A DNA stretch of 64,000 nt from Sepiola atlantica (GCA_963556195.1 OY744529.1:57041080-57105079); one strand, 5' to 3'; positions 10,931 through 23,723 are shown, counted from the stretch's first letter. Made by a program: numbers and translations. The notes: generated by a model not told the origin, from the letters alone.

Positions 10931-11245
10931 ATTTTATTAAAATATATTTGTAAGTGTAAAACAACAAACATTTTATTGATTTTTTCGTTAAAAAAATAAA
11001 TATTTCTTTCAGTCAATTTGACAAAATGTATTTAATATACTAGCTTACTTATTGTTATAACACGTATTCGCGTGTTAAGTACTTTAAAAAGAAATTTTTT
11101 TTTAACTTTCCATAATAAATGTACGTGTTACGTATGCTTAGTTTCGTTTCGATTGTTTATAAAGATAGCGACTATATTTTTCGGCGTACAAAACTTCTAA
11201 AACTTTCAATCTTTTACTACATGAGGATTTTCTGAGAATCAAAAT

Positions 11246-11357
11246 TCTTAGCAAACCCTCATGCCAGTTTAAAGTTATTTCTTTTCCACAGTTTAAATGC
11301 TTCTAAATTCTTTTCAGATGTCTCAGGGTCACTAAGTAATTCCTCCAATTTTTTTAA
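11246..11357. repeat. Diverged direct repeat, copy 2
   Basis: Partner of 10813-10930. Its minus-strand frame (about 11365-11225) is open for roughly 30 residues with a charged, helix-like pattern, then meets stops. Confidence 0.6.
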
Positions 11358-12175
11358 CAATTAAATAAATTAAAATGACTGACTGTATTCCGAAGGAACC
11401 AAAATGCAAAACTGATCCCCTAATCTGCATTCTAAAATAATTGTTGTTTTTTTCTTGATACGAAAGGTGCGTAATACAATACATACATTTTCTTAAAATG
11501 TATTTTTTTGTTTACCACCCGGACTTAGGGTTAGTAGTAAAAAGGGTGCGTGGCAGCACATTTGTCACAACCACATACCGCCACTAGACTCCACTCGCCG
11601 CCAGAATTTGTATCACGTGACTCACGGGAACCAATCAATCACAATCATTTAAAAATAGAGAATCGTCTTCATTATTATAAATAAACATCGAATTGACATT
11701 TTATTACCCCAATACAATATTTTTATTTTCGTTTTTTTTTGTCTGTTACTTTTCAAAATAAAATAAATGTTCATTTTTTACTTTACTCGAAAAGTAAAAA
11801 ATTAACGTTAATAAATAGTTTGCTAGATAGAAAAAAAATCCCCCCAACAAATAAACACTAGATTTTAACTTCGTACCCGATATAAAAATTCTATGTTTTC
11901 TCTGTATTAGTTAGGATATATTGAAGCGGTTAGCTTTCAAAAGATTGTATATTTTGTTTTGTAAGAAACCAATCATTAACTCATAAAGTGTTAAATATTG
12001 TGTTTTTCTTTAATTCATAATGGGTTTCTAAATAATAACGTTATTTCAGCACTGTCCTTAAACTGCAAAATTACCGAGAAAAGATTAAGTATAACATAAA
12101 ATATAATACACTTAATATAAAATCAACGTTCATTCTATTTTGAAAAGTAACAAAATAAAGCTTCAGCCTACAAAA
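11358..12175. other. Anonymous; a weak promoter-like cluster
   Basis: An E-box (TCACGTGA) near 11613 and a CCAAT near 11631 lie close together. No downstream gene is visible. Otherwise AT-rich and unrecognised. Confidence 0.25.
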
Positions 12176-12420
12176 AATGCCTTGGCAGTCTCGACGGCAT
12201 TCCCCGGTAGGGGCGCCTCAGGCAATTAGCAATAAACTAACCACTTCTCAAAGAGTGATAAGGCAAAGCTTGGGAGCGTTGACCTCCTAGAACTGCACAG
12301 GACAATACCTCAGATCGGCAGAATCAAGGCCCGAAGACCAAGACAGTACCGGTCTACAGAGTGTTGCATTTATCGGAACAGATACTGCACTCTAATCTTA
12401 GCCAAAAAGCCAAGGTTTAT
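12176..12420 (-). repeat. U2 snRNA-headed interspersed repeat, copy 2
   Basis: The best-preserved head of the family. The minus strand from about 12413 reads GGCTTTTTGGCTAAGATTAG then AGTGCAGTATCTGTTC, matching U2 snRNA 5' GGCCTTTTGGCTAAGATC then AGTGTAGTATCTGTTC over about 35 bases. The body follows, with TTCGGGCCTTGATTC, TTCTAGGAGGTC, TTAGTTTATTGCTAATTGCC and GGGGAATGCCG as in copy 1. It ends near 12176 with GGCATTTTTTGTAGGC. The match to copy 1 continues across the whole length, so both derive from one mobile family and not from independent U2 pseudogenes. Confidence 0.78.
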
Positions 12421-12885
12421 GGAAAAGCCAATGCATCAATGTTACACAATTTGTAACAAATAATCAACCGTAAGGTTGTTATACATAATGTGACGTTTTT
12501 GAACTGAAAATAATTAGTTGCCGTAATGAGTGAAACAATAAAAGTATGACTCAGTCGTATAAATTATTCTTTTCTGTCTGCTTATAAAATAACGGAGACT
12601 TTGTCTGTCTCTCTGTCTTTCTGTCCGTCAGTTGTTTTGATGATTTGAACACAGCTTTCATTTCAGTTCACACGATCAAGTGCGAATACATTTTGGGCGA
12701 GGCTTGTGGTTAGTTCAAGACTGTAACGTCTGTACTGAACTCGCAATCGTACTTATCTTTACGGTCTTCGCGCAGGGATATATTTCACTTCGTTTAGCTA
12801 AAACGGTTTGCTTATCTCTAGATATTGACTTATCATTATGCAGATGTATTTTCATAATCGAACTTGCTTTTTAGACTTGTTTGAG
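12421..12885. other. Anonymous; GTCTGTC-rich segment
   Basis: A pyrimidine-rich GTCTGTCTCTCTGTC run lies at 12602-12632. The open stretch at 12680-12874 is short and has no recognisable domain. Confidence 0.25.
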
Positions 12886-13050
12886 TTATATATTGGTTGA
12901 TTATACTATGGAATAATACATGGAACTATACTTTAGATGGACGGCTTACATTGGTTGATATTTCCTATGGAAATAATACATAAGTCTGTACATCATTTTG
13001 AAGGAATATATAGGTTGATAATTCTATGCAACGTATACATTTGTTAATAC
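12886..13050. repeat. Degenerate ~60 bp tandem repeat (about 3 copies)
   Basis: The motif ATTGGTTGAT...CTATGGAA.TAATACAT recurs at about 12890, 12950 and 13010 with decreasing identity. Confidence 0.5.
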
Positions 13051-13119
13051 TTCCAAGAACAGAACATATCGAGCCTTTAAATTTAGTTGTGTTGATGATA
13101 TTAGTACAGCATATTCCAT

Positions 13120-13490
13120 ATGTCATTGTTATTTAGCCATTCTAATAAAAAGTATCCATCTAATATAGATCAGTCTATCGAGAAAATTCAAGTGCAGAAT
13201 TGTGACAATACCTGTGTGAAGCAGACAACAAGCAAACACACTGATAAATATCATGTTGCTCTTTTCATTGGCGTTAATCAGAATGATGAACTATTCGTGG
13301 AAATTTGGACAAATATTCCGTAATACTAATGTGATGCAGCCAAAATGTACAATGGCAGATGATGCCGTGATACGTATACATACTCGCTATGATATCATCT
13401 GCAACCTACCAGATCAGTCTGAAAACAATGGGACACTTGTGTTCATGTCGATCCTTTATGGTATAAAGGTTAGTAAATGCAAGATTTATT
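13120..13490 (+). other. Possible decayed or partial coding segment, function unknown
   Basis: Two overlapping plus-strand open stretches (13120-13323 and 13253-13492) have an amino-acid mix less biased than their surroundings. The second includes CNLPDQSENNGTLVFMSILY and runs into AAGGTTAG, a possible splice donor near 13467. They are in different frames and lack a supported start or acceptor. I recognise no domain. It may be a decayed exon or transposon piece, or chance. Confidence 0.18.
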
Positions 13491-14449
13491 GATGAGAAAA
13501 CATATAAGTGTGCAGGGTTGTTTAGCATTTTCTCATAGGAGTTCGGACAAAATCAGACGTTTCAATTAAATATGTGCATCATATTTCGCGTGGATATAAT
13601 CGCGTGGATATCAGTTCTATTCTTTTTGATCTGTGCGAAAACAATGGATCAAATCTGTTTCTGTAAGAACTTGTGTTTTCAAACAATCTCTTAGCTTATA
13701 CCCGTGAATAAAAATACTAAAGGATGTTGGCAAAATGAAACATATTTGTATAAGACTTATTAAAGTCAAATGGCTGCGTATACAACGTGCGAAATTTGAT
13801 TGAAATAAAACATTAACATATGTCAATATAAGTCTTCAACTTCCTATCATTTAACTGCGGGTTCGTATATATGATGTTCTACTATATGCAACAGTTAAGT
13901 ATTCTGGCATATCTAGCGGCAGCATGGCAATAATTAATGTTTCCATATCCTTTGTATGTTTCGCAGGGTATAGATGTATACTTGAAAATCAATGTGTGTC
14001 AGACGTTTAAATAAACCCTTAGTAAGACAGAAGCCAATCAAATTCTTATAAAATAACAAAGCAAGCACATAAAATCAAATTATTAATTGAAAAATCAAAT
14101 AATTAAAATTTGCAAACACTATGTTATTCTCTTTATTCATTAATAACTAAAAAGAACGACGAAAATACAGAAATAATAAAAGAAGAAATAATAGATGACA
14201 AATATCAATTTCGGTTAGGATTAACATGTCATACTGTAAAGTATGTAGAGACAACCGATGCTGAAGTTATGACAAGCTGACGAACCTCTCATCTTTCAAG
14301 TGCTTTCAATTTTTTTGTTCCGAAATTCGTTCAAGAATCGCTATAAGATGTTATTTTCATCGTGTGGTCTGTCATGTTTCATCGTGTGGTCTGGCATGCC
14401 TCAGTTCAAATACTATTTTACCAGTGTCTCAAGTTTCAAGTTTACTTTG
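13491..14449. other. Anonymous sequence before the large satellite
   Basis: Nothing recognised. Short TCATCGTGTGGTCTG duplications at 14355-14395 lie close to the satellite edge. Confidence 0.3.
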
Positions 14450-16860
14450 AAGCGACTCCGCCGTTCGTTCGTCTGTCATGCTGAAATGTGTTATAGAATT
14501 TTTAAATATGTCTGCGCATCTCTCTAAGAGGCTTCGTCGGTTCGTCCGTCTGTCATGCTGAAATGTGTAATAGAATTTTGAAATATGTCTGCGTATCTCT
14601 CTAAGAGGCTTCGTCGGTTCGTCCGTCTGTCATGCTGAAATGTTAAAAGGCAGTTTTCTATATGTCCACGTATCTCTCTAACAGACTCGGACGATTAGTC
14701 CGTCTGTCATGCTGAAAAGTGAAATAGCATGTTTAGATTATATCCGCGAATCTCTTTAGGAAACTTCGTTGGTGCATCTTATGACAACGCATCGCTCTAA
14801 GAGGCTCAGTCTGTTTGTCTATATGTCATGCTGAAATGCGAAATAGCATTTTGATATATGAGCGGATGTCTCTTTAAGAGACTCCGTCGGTTCGTCCGTC
14901 GGTCATGATCAAATTTGAAATCGAATTTCGCGCATTTCTCTAAAAGACTCCGTCGGTTCACCCGTTGTTCATTCTGATATGTTAAATAGCATTTTTAGAT
15001 ATGTCCACGAATCTTTCTAACAGACTTCACGGTTACTTTCGTATTTCATGCTGAAATGTCTAATACAATTTTTAGATATAACCGCGCATCTCTAAGTGAA
15101 TTCGTCGATATGTCTGTCTGTCATGCTGAAATGTTCAATAGCATTTTCAGATATGTTGGCGCATTCTCTAGGAGACTCTGTCGGTTTGAACATCTGTCAT
15201 ACTGAAATTCGAACTAGAATTCTTAGATATGTCCACGCATCTCTCTCAGAAACACATTCAGTTCACCCGTCTGTTATGCTGAAATGTTAAATAACATTTT
15301 TAGATTCGTCCGCGTATCTCTTTATGATAATACTTGGGTTTATCTGTCGTTCATGCTGAAATGTGTAATCAAATTTTAGGATATTTCAGCTGATCTATCT
15401 AAGAGACTCCGTCGATTCGTCTGTCTGTCATTCTGAAATTCGAAATAGAATTTTTAGATATGTCCGCGCATCTCCCTGAGAGACTCTGTCGGTTCGTCCG
15501 TCTGTCATTCTGAAATATTTTTTATCATATTAGATACGTTCTGGGCATCTATCTGTGCGACTCCGTCGATTAGTCTGCCTGCCATTCTGAAATGTTAAAT
15601 AGCGTTTTCAGATTATCCGTGCATCTCTCTGAGCGACTTCACCGTTTCGTCTGTTTGTAATGGTGAAATGTGTAATAGTATGTTTAGATATGTCTAAACA
15701 TCTCTCTAAGAGACTACGTTCGTTTGTCCGTATCTCATCATGAAATGTAATAAATCATTTTTAGATAAGTCCGCGCATCTCTCTAAAAAAGACTCCGTCG
15801 GTTCAACCATCTGTCATGCTGAAATGTTAAATAGCGTTTTTCTGTATGTCCACAAAACTATCATAGAAACTCCGTTGATTTGTCCGTCTGTCAAGTTTAA
15901 ATGTTAAAAAGCATGTTATGAACTGTCCGCGCATCTGTCATGCTGAAATGTTAAATAGTATTTTTAGATATGTCAGCGCATATCTCAAAGCGATTTCACC
16001 GTTTCGTTCGTTTGCTGAAATGTGTTATACCATTTTAGGATATGTCCGCGCATCTCTTTAAGAGACTTGTTTCGGTTGTCTGTCTGTAATTGTGGCATGT
16101 TAATACTATTTTTAGATATGTCCGCGTATCTATCTAAGAGACTCTTCTGATTTGTAAATCTGTCATGCTGAAATGTGAAATAGCATTTGTAGATATGTCC
16201 ACGAATCTCACTAAGAGGCTCCATCGGTTCGTCCGTCTGTCATGCGTAAATGTTACATAGCATTTTAAATACGTTCTGAGCATCTGTCTATGATCCTCCG
16301 TCGATAAGTGTGTCTGTCATGCTTAATTGTTGAATAGCATATTTAGATATGTCTTGTATCTATCTAACTCTGTCGGTTCTGTAATGCTAAAATGCAGAAA
16401 TAGCATTTTGAGATATGTCCGCGAATCTCTCTGACACTCCGTCAAGTCTACTGTCTGTCATATCTAAATGCAAAATAGCATTTTTAAATATGCCAGCGCA
16501 TCTTTCGAAGCTATTTCACCGTTTCGTCCGTTTGTCATGCTGAAATGTTTAATACAATTTTAAGATTTGCTTTAGAATCTCTATAAGAGACGACGTTTTT
16601 CTTCCGTCTCTCATGATGAAATAAATGCACCATCGTATTTTAGACATGTTTCATTCGTCGGTCATTCTGAAATGTAAAATAGCATTTTTAGATATGTCCG
16701 CGCATCCCTCTAAGACACTAATACGGTTCGCGCGTCTGTGAATCTGAAATGTAAAATAGCATTTTTAGATATGTCCGCGCATCCCTCTATAAAATACCAT
16801 GCTGTAGCGTTCGTCTTTCATGCTTAAATATGAATAGAATTTTTAGATATGCCCGAGTGT

Positions 16861-17955
16861 CTCTATTAAAAGACTCCGCCATTACGTTCGTCTTTCATGC
16901 TGAATGTCGTTAACATTTTTAGATATGTCCGAGTGTCCCTATAAAAGACTCCGCCATTACGTTCGCCTTTCATGCTGAATGTCGTTAACATTTTTAGATA
17001 TGTCCGAGTGTCCCTATAAAAGACTCCGCCATTACGTTTGCCTTTCATGCTGAATGTCGTTAACATTTTTAGATATGTCCGAGTGTCCCTATAAAAGACT
17101 CCGCCATTACGTTCGCCTTTCATGCTGAATGTCGTTAACATTTTTAGATATGTCCGAGTGTCTCTATAAAAGACTCCGCCATTACGTTCGTCTTTCATGC
17201 TGAATGTCGTTAACATTTTTAGATATGTCCGAGTGTCCCTATAAAAGACTCCGCCATTACGTTTGCCTTTCATGCTGAATGTCGTTAACATTTTTAGATA
17301 TGTCCGAGTGTCCCTATAAAAGACTCCGCCATTACGTTCGCCTTTCATGCTGAATGTCGTTAACATTTTTAGATATGTCCGAGTGTCTCTATAAAAGACT
17401 CCGCCATTACGTTTGCCTTTCATGCTGAATGTCGTAAACATTTTTAGATATGTTGGAGTGTCTCTATAAAAGACTCCGCCATTACGTTTGCCTTACATGC
17501 TGAACGTCGTTAACATTTTTAGATATTTCCGAATGTCCCTATAAAAGACTCCGCCATTACGTTTGCCTTTCATGCTGAATGTCGTTAACATTTTTAGATA
17601 TGTCCGAGTGTCTCTATAAAAGACTCCGCCATTACGTTTGCCTTTCATCCGGAATGTCGTTAACATTTTTATATATATCCGAGTGTCTCTATAAAAGAGT
17701 CTGTCATCACGTTCGCCTTTAATGCTGAATGTCGTTCACATTTTTAGATATGTCCGCGTATCTCTATAAAAGAATCCATCATTACGTTCGCCTTTTATGT
17801 TGAATGTCGTTAACATATTTAGATATGTCCGAGTGTCTTCGTTAAAGAATCCGCCATTACGTTAGCTTTTCATTCTGAATGTCGTTACCATTTTTAGATA
17901 TGTCCGAGTGTCTCTATAAAAGACTCCGCCGATACTTTCGTCTTTCATGCTGAAT
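16861..17955. repeat. Homogeneous 75 bp core block of the satellite
   Basis: About 14 units; CATGCTGAAT recurs every 75 bases (for example 16971 and 17046). Neighbouring units differ at only a few positions (CGTTCGCC/CGTTTGCC, GTCCCT/GTCTCT). Because 75 is a multiple of 3, a 191-codon open frame with a 25-residue repeat appears on the minus strand at 16866-17441; this is a by-product, not a gene. Confidence 0.93.
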
Positions 17956-18199
17956 TATGAAATACGATTTTTTAATATGTATGCGCACTTTCTATGGAAA
18001 CACGTCGGTCTTTTTAGATATGTTTGCGTATCGGTTTAAGAGACTTTGTGTGGTAAATGTGAATTGATTTTTTAGATATATCCGCTCATCTTTCTTAATG
18101 TACTTCCGGTTTTCATGCTGACATGCGAAATGGATTTTTTGGATATGTCTACGCATTTCTCCAAGTAACCTTCTCGGTTCGTCCGTCTTTCATGCTCAA

Positions 18200-20590
18200 A
18201 TTCGAAATAGAATGTTTACATATGTCCGCACATATTTCGTAGCAACTCCTCGTTTCTTCCTCTACAATGCTAAAATGTAAAATAGCATTTTTAGATATAT
18301 CTAATTCCTCGGTTCTTCTGTTTGTCATGCAAAAATTTCAAATAGCATTTTTAGATATGTCTCTGCATCTTTTATTTATAATAGCTTGGTGCTTCCGTCT
18401 TTAATTTAAACATGTTAAATAGCCTTTTTAGATATGTCTGGGCATCTCTTTTTTATAATACCTCGGTTCTTACGCCTGTCATGCAAAAATGTCAAATAAC
18501 ATTTTTAGATATGCCTGTGCATCTCTCTTTTATAATACCTCTGTTCTTCCGATTGTCATGCAAAAATGTAAAATAGCATTTTTAGATATGTCTGAGAATC
18601 TCCCTTTTCAAATTCCTCGGTTCTTCTGTTTGTCAAGCAAAAATTTCAAATAGCATTTTTAGATATGTCTCTGCATCTTTTATTTATAATACCTCGGTTC
18701 TTACGCCTGTCATTTAAACATGTTTAATAGCCTGTTTAGATATGTCTGCGCATCTCTCTTTTAAAATACCTCGGTTCTTACGGCTGTCATACAAAAATGT
18801 CAAATAGAATTTTTAGATATGTCTGAGAATCTCTCTTTTATAATACCTCTGTTCTTCTGTTTGTCATGCAAAAATTTCAAATAGCATTTTTAGATATGTC
18901 TCTGCATCTTTTATTTATAATACCTTGGTTCTTCCGTCTTTAATTTAAACATGTTAAATAGCCTTTTTAGATATGTCCGCGCATCTCTCTTTTATAATAC
19001 CTCGATTCTTACGCCTGTCATACAAAAATGTCAAATAACATTTTTAGATATGTCTGTGAATCTCTCTTTTATAATACCTCCGTTCTTCCGGCTGTCATGC
19101 AAAAATGTAAAATAGCATTTTAGATATGTCTGAGAATCTCCATTTTCTAATACCTCGGTTCTTCTGTTTGTCACGCAAAAATGTCAAATAGCATTTTTAG
19201 ATATGTCTGTGCATCTCTCTTTTATAATACCTCTGTTCTTCCGGTTGTCATGCAAAAATGTAAAATAGAATTTTTAGATATGTCTGTGCATCTCTCTTTT
19301 ATAATACCTCGGTTCTTTTGTCTGTAAAGCTAAAATGTAAAATAGCATTTTTAGATATGTCTTAGCATCTCCTTTTTATAATACTACGGTTCTTCCGTCT
19401 TTAATGTAAACATGTTAAATAGCCTTTTTAGATATGTCTGTGCATCTCTCTTTTATAATACCTCTGTTCTTCCCGCTGTCATGCAAACATGTAAAATAGC
19501 ATTTTTAGATATGTCTGAGAATCTCCCTTTTTTTAATTCTCCGGTACTTCTGTTTGTCATGCAAAAATGTAAAATAGCTTTTTTAGATATGTCTCTGCAT
19601 CTTTTATTTATAATACCTTTGTTTTTCCGTCTTTAATGTAAACATGTTTAATAGCCTTTTTAGATATGTCTGCGAATCTCTCTTTTATCATACCTCGGTT
19701 CTTACGCCTGTCATGCAAAAATGTCAAATAGCATTTTTAGATATGTGTGTGCATCTTTTATTTATAATACCTTGGTTCTTCCGTCTTTAATGTAAACATG
19801 TTTAATAGCCTTTTTAGATATGTCTGCGCATCTCTCTTTTATAATACCTCGGTTCTTATGCCTGTCATGCAAAAATGTCAAATAGCATTTTTAGATATGT
19901 CTGTGCATCTCTTTTTTATAATACCTCTGTTCTTCCGGCTGTCATGCAAAAATGTCAAATAGCATTTTTAGATATGTCTCTGCATCTTTTATTTATAATA
20001 CCTTGGTTCTTCCGTCTTTAATGTAAACATGTTTAATAGCATTTTTAGATATGTGTGTGCATCTCTCTTTTATAATACCTCTGTTCTTCCGGCTGTCATG
20101 CAAAAATGTAAAATAGCATTTTTAGATATGTCTGAGAATCTCCCTTTTCTAATTCCTCGGTTCTTCTGTTTGTCATGCAAAGATTTCAAATAGCATTTTT
20201 AGATATGTCTCTGCATCTTTTATTTATAATACCTTTGTTCTTCCGTCTTTAATGTACACATGTTTAATAGCCTTTTTAGATATGTCTGCGCATCTCTCTT
20301 TTATAATACATCGGTTCTTACGCCTGTCATGCAAAAATGTCAAATAGCATTTTTAGATATGTGTGTGCATCTCTCTTTTATAATACCTCTGTTAGTCCGG
20401 CTGTCATGCAAAAATGTTAAATAGCATTTTTAGATATGTCTGTGCATCTATCTTTTATAATACCTCGGTTCTTCTGTCTGTAATGCTAAAATGTAAAATA
20501 GCATTTTTAGATATGTCTTAGCATCTCCTTTTTTATAATACTACGGTTCTTCCGTCTGTCATACAAAAATGTCAAATAGAATTTTTAGAT
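18200..20590. repeat. 77 bp satellite block with 3-4-unit higher-order pattern
   Basis: Unit variants recur in order: one with CTTTTATTTATAATACC and CTTTAATGTAAACATG, one with TTCTTACGCCTGTCATG, one with CTGTTCTTCCGGCTGTC, and one with GAGAATCTCCCTTTT. The first variant appears at about 18368, 18673, 18909, 19607, 19757, 19987 and 20218. These spacings are near multiples of 77. Confidence 0.75.
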
Positions 20591-21589
20591 ATGTCTGTGT
20601 ATCTCTCTAAGACACTACTTCGGTTCGCGCACTTGTGAATCCTAAATGTAAAATAGTATGTTTGATATGTTTACGCGTCTCTCTAAGATAATATGTCCGT
20701 TAGCCCGTCTGTCAGGGGTAATTGTAAAATAGCATTTTTAAATATGTCCACGCATCTATGTAATATACTCCGTCGATTAGTACATCTGTCATGCTGTAAT
20801 GTGAAATAGCATTTTTATATGTTCGCGTATCTTTCTTAAAGTCTTTGTCCGTCTTTCAAGCGGTATGTTAAATAGCACTTTTAAAAATGTCTACGCATTT
20901 CTCTAGGAAACTCCGTCTGTTCGTCCGTCTGTCATGCTGAAATTAGAAATAGAATTTTAAAATATGTCCGAACATCTCTCTAACAGACTCTGTCCGTCTG
21001 TCGTGCTGGCATGCAAAATAGTATATTTAGATATTTCTGCGCATCTTTAGTAGCGATTTCACCGGTGTCTGTCATGTCATGCTTAAATGTGTAGTACCAT
21101 TTTCAGATATGTCCGTGCATCTTTCTAAGAGACTCCTTCGGTTCGTCTGTCCGTCATGCTGAAATGTTTAATGGCATTTTTAAGTATGTCCACACACGTA
21201 TCTAAGAGACTGTCAGTTTGTCCATCTATTATGCTGAAATATTAAATAGCATTCATACATATGTCCGTGCATCTCTCTGTGAGACTCCGTCGTTTTGTCC
21301 GTCTGTCATGCTAAAAAGTGTAATAGCATTTTTAGATATGTGCACGCATTTCTCTAAGAGCCTCCGTCGGTTCGTCCGTCTGTGGTGCTGAAATGTTAAA
21401 TAGTATTTTTTATATATGTTTGCGCATCTCTCTAAGATCTACTTCGGTTCGCCTGTCTGATATGCGTAAGTGTAAAATAGTATTTTTAGATATGTCCGCA
21501 CATCTATCTAAGTTACCCCGTTGATTCATGCCTCTCTCATGCGAATGTTAAATAGCATTTTCATCGCCAAACGTGCAGATTGATTGGAC

Positions 21590-21980
21590 ATATTTTACGA
21601 ATACTTGTTTTCGTCTTAATATTTTACGAATACTTGTTTTGTCTTAACATTTTACGAATACCTGTTCTTTTTAAAAATAATTTACGAATACTTGTTCTCG
21701 TCTTAATATTTACGAATACTTGTTGTCGTCTTTATATTTTACGAATACTTGTTCTCGTCTTTATATTTTACGAATACTTGTTTTCGTCTTAATATTTTAC
21801 GAATACTTGTTCTCGTCTTATTTTTGTTACGAATACTTGTCCTCGTACTTGTTCTCGTCTTTATATTTTACGAATACTTGTTTTCGTCGTAAGGTTTTAC
21901 GAATACTTATTCTCGGCTTTAATATTTTACGAATGCATGTTCTAGTCTTAATATTTTACGAATATTTATCCTCGTTATTA
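21590..21980. repeat. 29 bp tandem repeat (~13 copies)
   Basis: The unit is TTTTACGAATACTTGTTCTC then GTCTTAATA, with small indels. It begins about 30 bp after the large satellite ends. Confidence 0.92.
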
Positions 21981-22619
21981 TATTTATGTCTACACTGAAA
22001 TAACAAAACGACATGTGTCTAATTTCACAATATTCATACAGCACTCTAACCTTTTTATATGTCAGTTGTGACTATAATAACATAATGTCCACAACAAAAT
22101 AGAAAATGTAAATACAATGTTTGATACAATTTACATTGAAATGTGAATTACTTATTTACGTTAAAAACTGGAATTAGAAATTACATTTACTTAACGTCGT
22201 TTTCACCCGTTTGCTAATAAATGTATGACTTATTGATGAAATTCAATTCTAATTAATAATTGACGTGCAAATTCCCGTCTAGAACATGAGGCAAAATAAT
22301 AATTAGTGAAAAACGGACCGTAATTAACCATCAAAGACATATTAAACTTTTAAAATAATATGGAAATATAATATTTATTATTCTTAATTGTATTTAAACA
22401 GTCGTTATAAGGACACTTCGAGAAATATGTAATCCTAATCCATAAATTGCATGTAATTAGAATCAATACTGTTTATTGTTTGGACTGGCAACAGAATCAA
22501 TAGTAGTATTTTAAATGTACGTTACTATGACGCAACTGCATAAAAATATCAAGATTCCTTCATGTCAAATTTGGTGGAATTCATCTGAAACGATTTTAAG
22601 CTATGTATGTTTGTTAATT
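21981..22619. other. Anonymous AT-rich sequence
   Basis: Nothing recognised. Confidence 0.3.
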
Positions 22620-23215
22620 ACTTACCAGGAGTTTGTACGCGAGTCATTATCAGTGATCGCTCACTGGTGACAACAGTTGGTGTTCTCTAGAGTCTGATTG
22701 ACAACAATTCGCAATATCGGTGCAAATCACTTTTATTCTCACAACAGCTGTGTAACATTGTTTTGCTGTTGATAACGGTCGTTCGTTTCATCTAGAATTT
22801 TAGTGGCAATAAACTTTCTCAATATTACAATACTCTCCTATCCATTTAATTAGATGGGCTGATGTAACTCTCCCTTCACGGCCTTTCCATCCTCCTTAAC
22901 TTTTCACGACAATTTTGTGTGGTACCAGTCAACCACCACTTTTTCCTTCCTTGGCAATTTCATTTCCATTGGATTCGTGTAATTATCTTTATGTATAGTG
23001 TTACTATTTCAACTAACCGCTCCTCGGTCGATGTTATCTGGTGATGCTGATTGGTTTCCACACGCGATGATTTTTTAAATATTCCAGCTGTTTTCAATGA
23101 TGTGTGTTCTACTTGATTCTTTAATTCATAGTTCCTAGTCCGTTTTCTAGATTGTTTGAAACAGTACGTTGTGCCTTTACAGTTATTAGTATCACTGTAT
23201 TTTCTTTATGTTTAA
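22620..23215 (-). pseudogene. Decayed non-LTR retrotransposon C-terminal region, copy A
   Basis: This segment aligns with 43800-44430 over most of its length, sharing blocks such as TTCACGACAATT, AATTTTAGTG and ACAGTTATTRGTATCACTG in the same order. On the minus strand the shared block near 23200 reads like the VIPxxxGALGT segment found downstream of RT in some invertebrate LINEs; it is clearer in the 44.4 kb copy. Many stops. With the RT-like piece at 24100-24660 on the same strand it may form one LINE broken by a SINE head and a (TA)n array. The homology of the two loci is well supported; the LINE identity is weaker. Confidence 0.5.
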
Positions 23216-23217
23216 TA

Positions 23218-23320
23218 TCCGTTTATAATAAACCACCACTAGGATTTGAACTTGGTATAACCAATTACAGAGTTCGCGACGGTAACAATTGGATCAACCA
23301 TGCATCTCTTATGGCCGGTG
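23218..23320 (-). repeat. tRNA-derived SINE head
   Basis: The minus strand has an A-box-like ATGGTTGATCCAATTG and a B-box AAGTTCAAATCCTAG, about 45 bases apart, and ends in TGGTGG as in a tRNA acceptor. It lies between two pieces of LINE sequence. The body is not recognised. Confidence 0.5.
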
Positions 23321-23650
23321 TAATGTTTTTTTATATCAGAAAAAAAATGTCCGCTTGTTTTTTATTGCAAAAGATCCGAAAAGTAATTTTCCGCTTGTTT
23401 CTTCTTCTGTTACTTTCTCTAAACTTTTTGTTAATAACGAGTGATTATAGAATGGCGATGAGTAATGGCATGATGGAAATAATTAAGAGAAAAGGGAAAA
23501 GTCGGAAGTTAATTGGAAGAATGAGATAGAGAAACATACGGAAAATAGACAAGAATCTATTATGTCATCAAAATGTATTGTGACTTTCCAAATTACTTTG
23601 ACTTTGTAATCTTTGATAAACCATGATCATCAGTCAATGTCAAAGTTAAG

Positions 23651-23654
<4 letters not shown>
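23321..23654. other. Anonymous sequence within the LINE-derived region
   Basis: The plus-strand open frame ending at 23529 has no domain I recognise. Confidence 0.25.

Positions 23655-23722
<68 letters not shown>
23655..23722. repeat. (TA)n microsatellite
   Basis: About 34 TA units. Confidence 0.97.

Positions 23723-23723
<1 letters not shown>

Larger units (their letters stand above)
14450..21562. repeat. Large 75-77 bp satellite array (~7.1 kb, ~93 units)
   Basis: Nearly every unit contains TAGCATTTTTAGATATGTC followed by a CATCTCTCT-like block, then a variable third and a TGTCATGCTGAAATG-like block. Four subdomains can be seen: 14450-16860, diverged, with ACTCCGTCGGTTCGTCCGTC; 16861-17955, homogeneous 75 bp units with ATAAAAGACTCCGCCATTAC; about 18200-20590, 77 bp units with TTTTATAATACCTCGGTTC and TGCAAAAATG; and 20590-21562, diverged again and similar to the first. 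No transcription or coding role is suggested. Confidence 0.95.

Noticed and set aside
16866..17441. 191-codon open frame on the minus strand with a perfect 25-residue repeat
   Set aside because: It lies wholly in the 75 bp satellite. The repeat is the satellite unit read in one frame, and no start context, signal or splice site is present.
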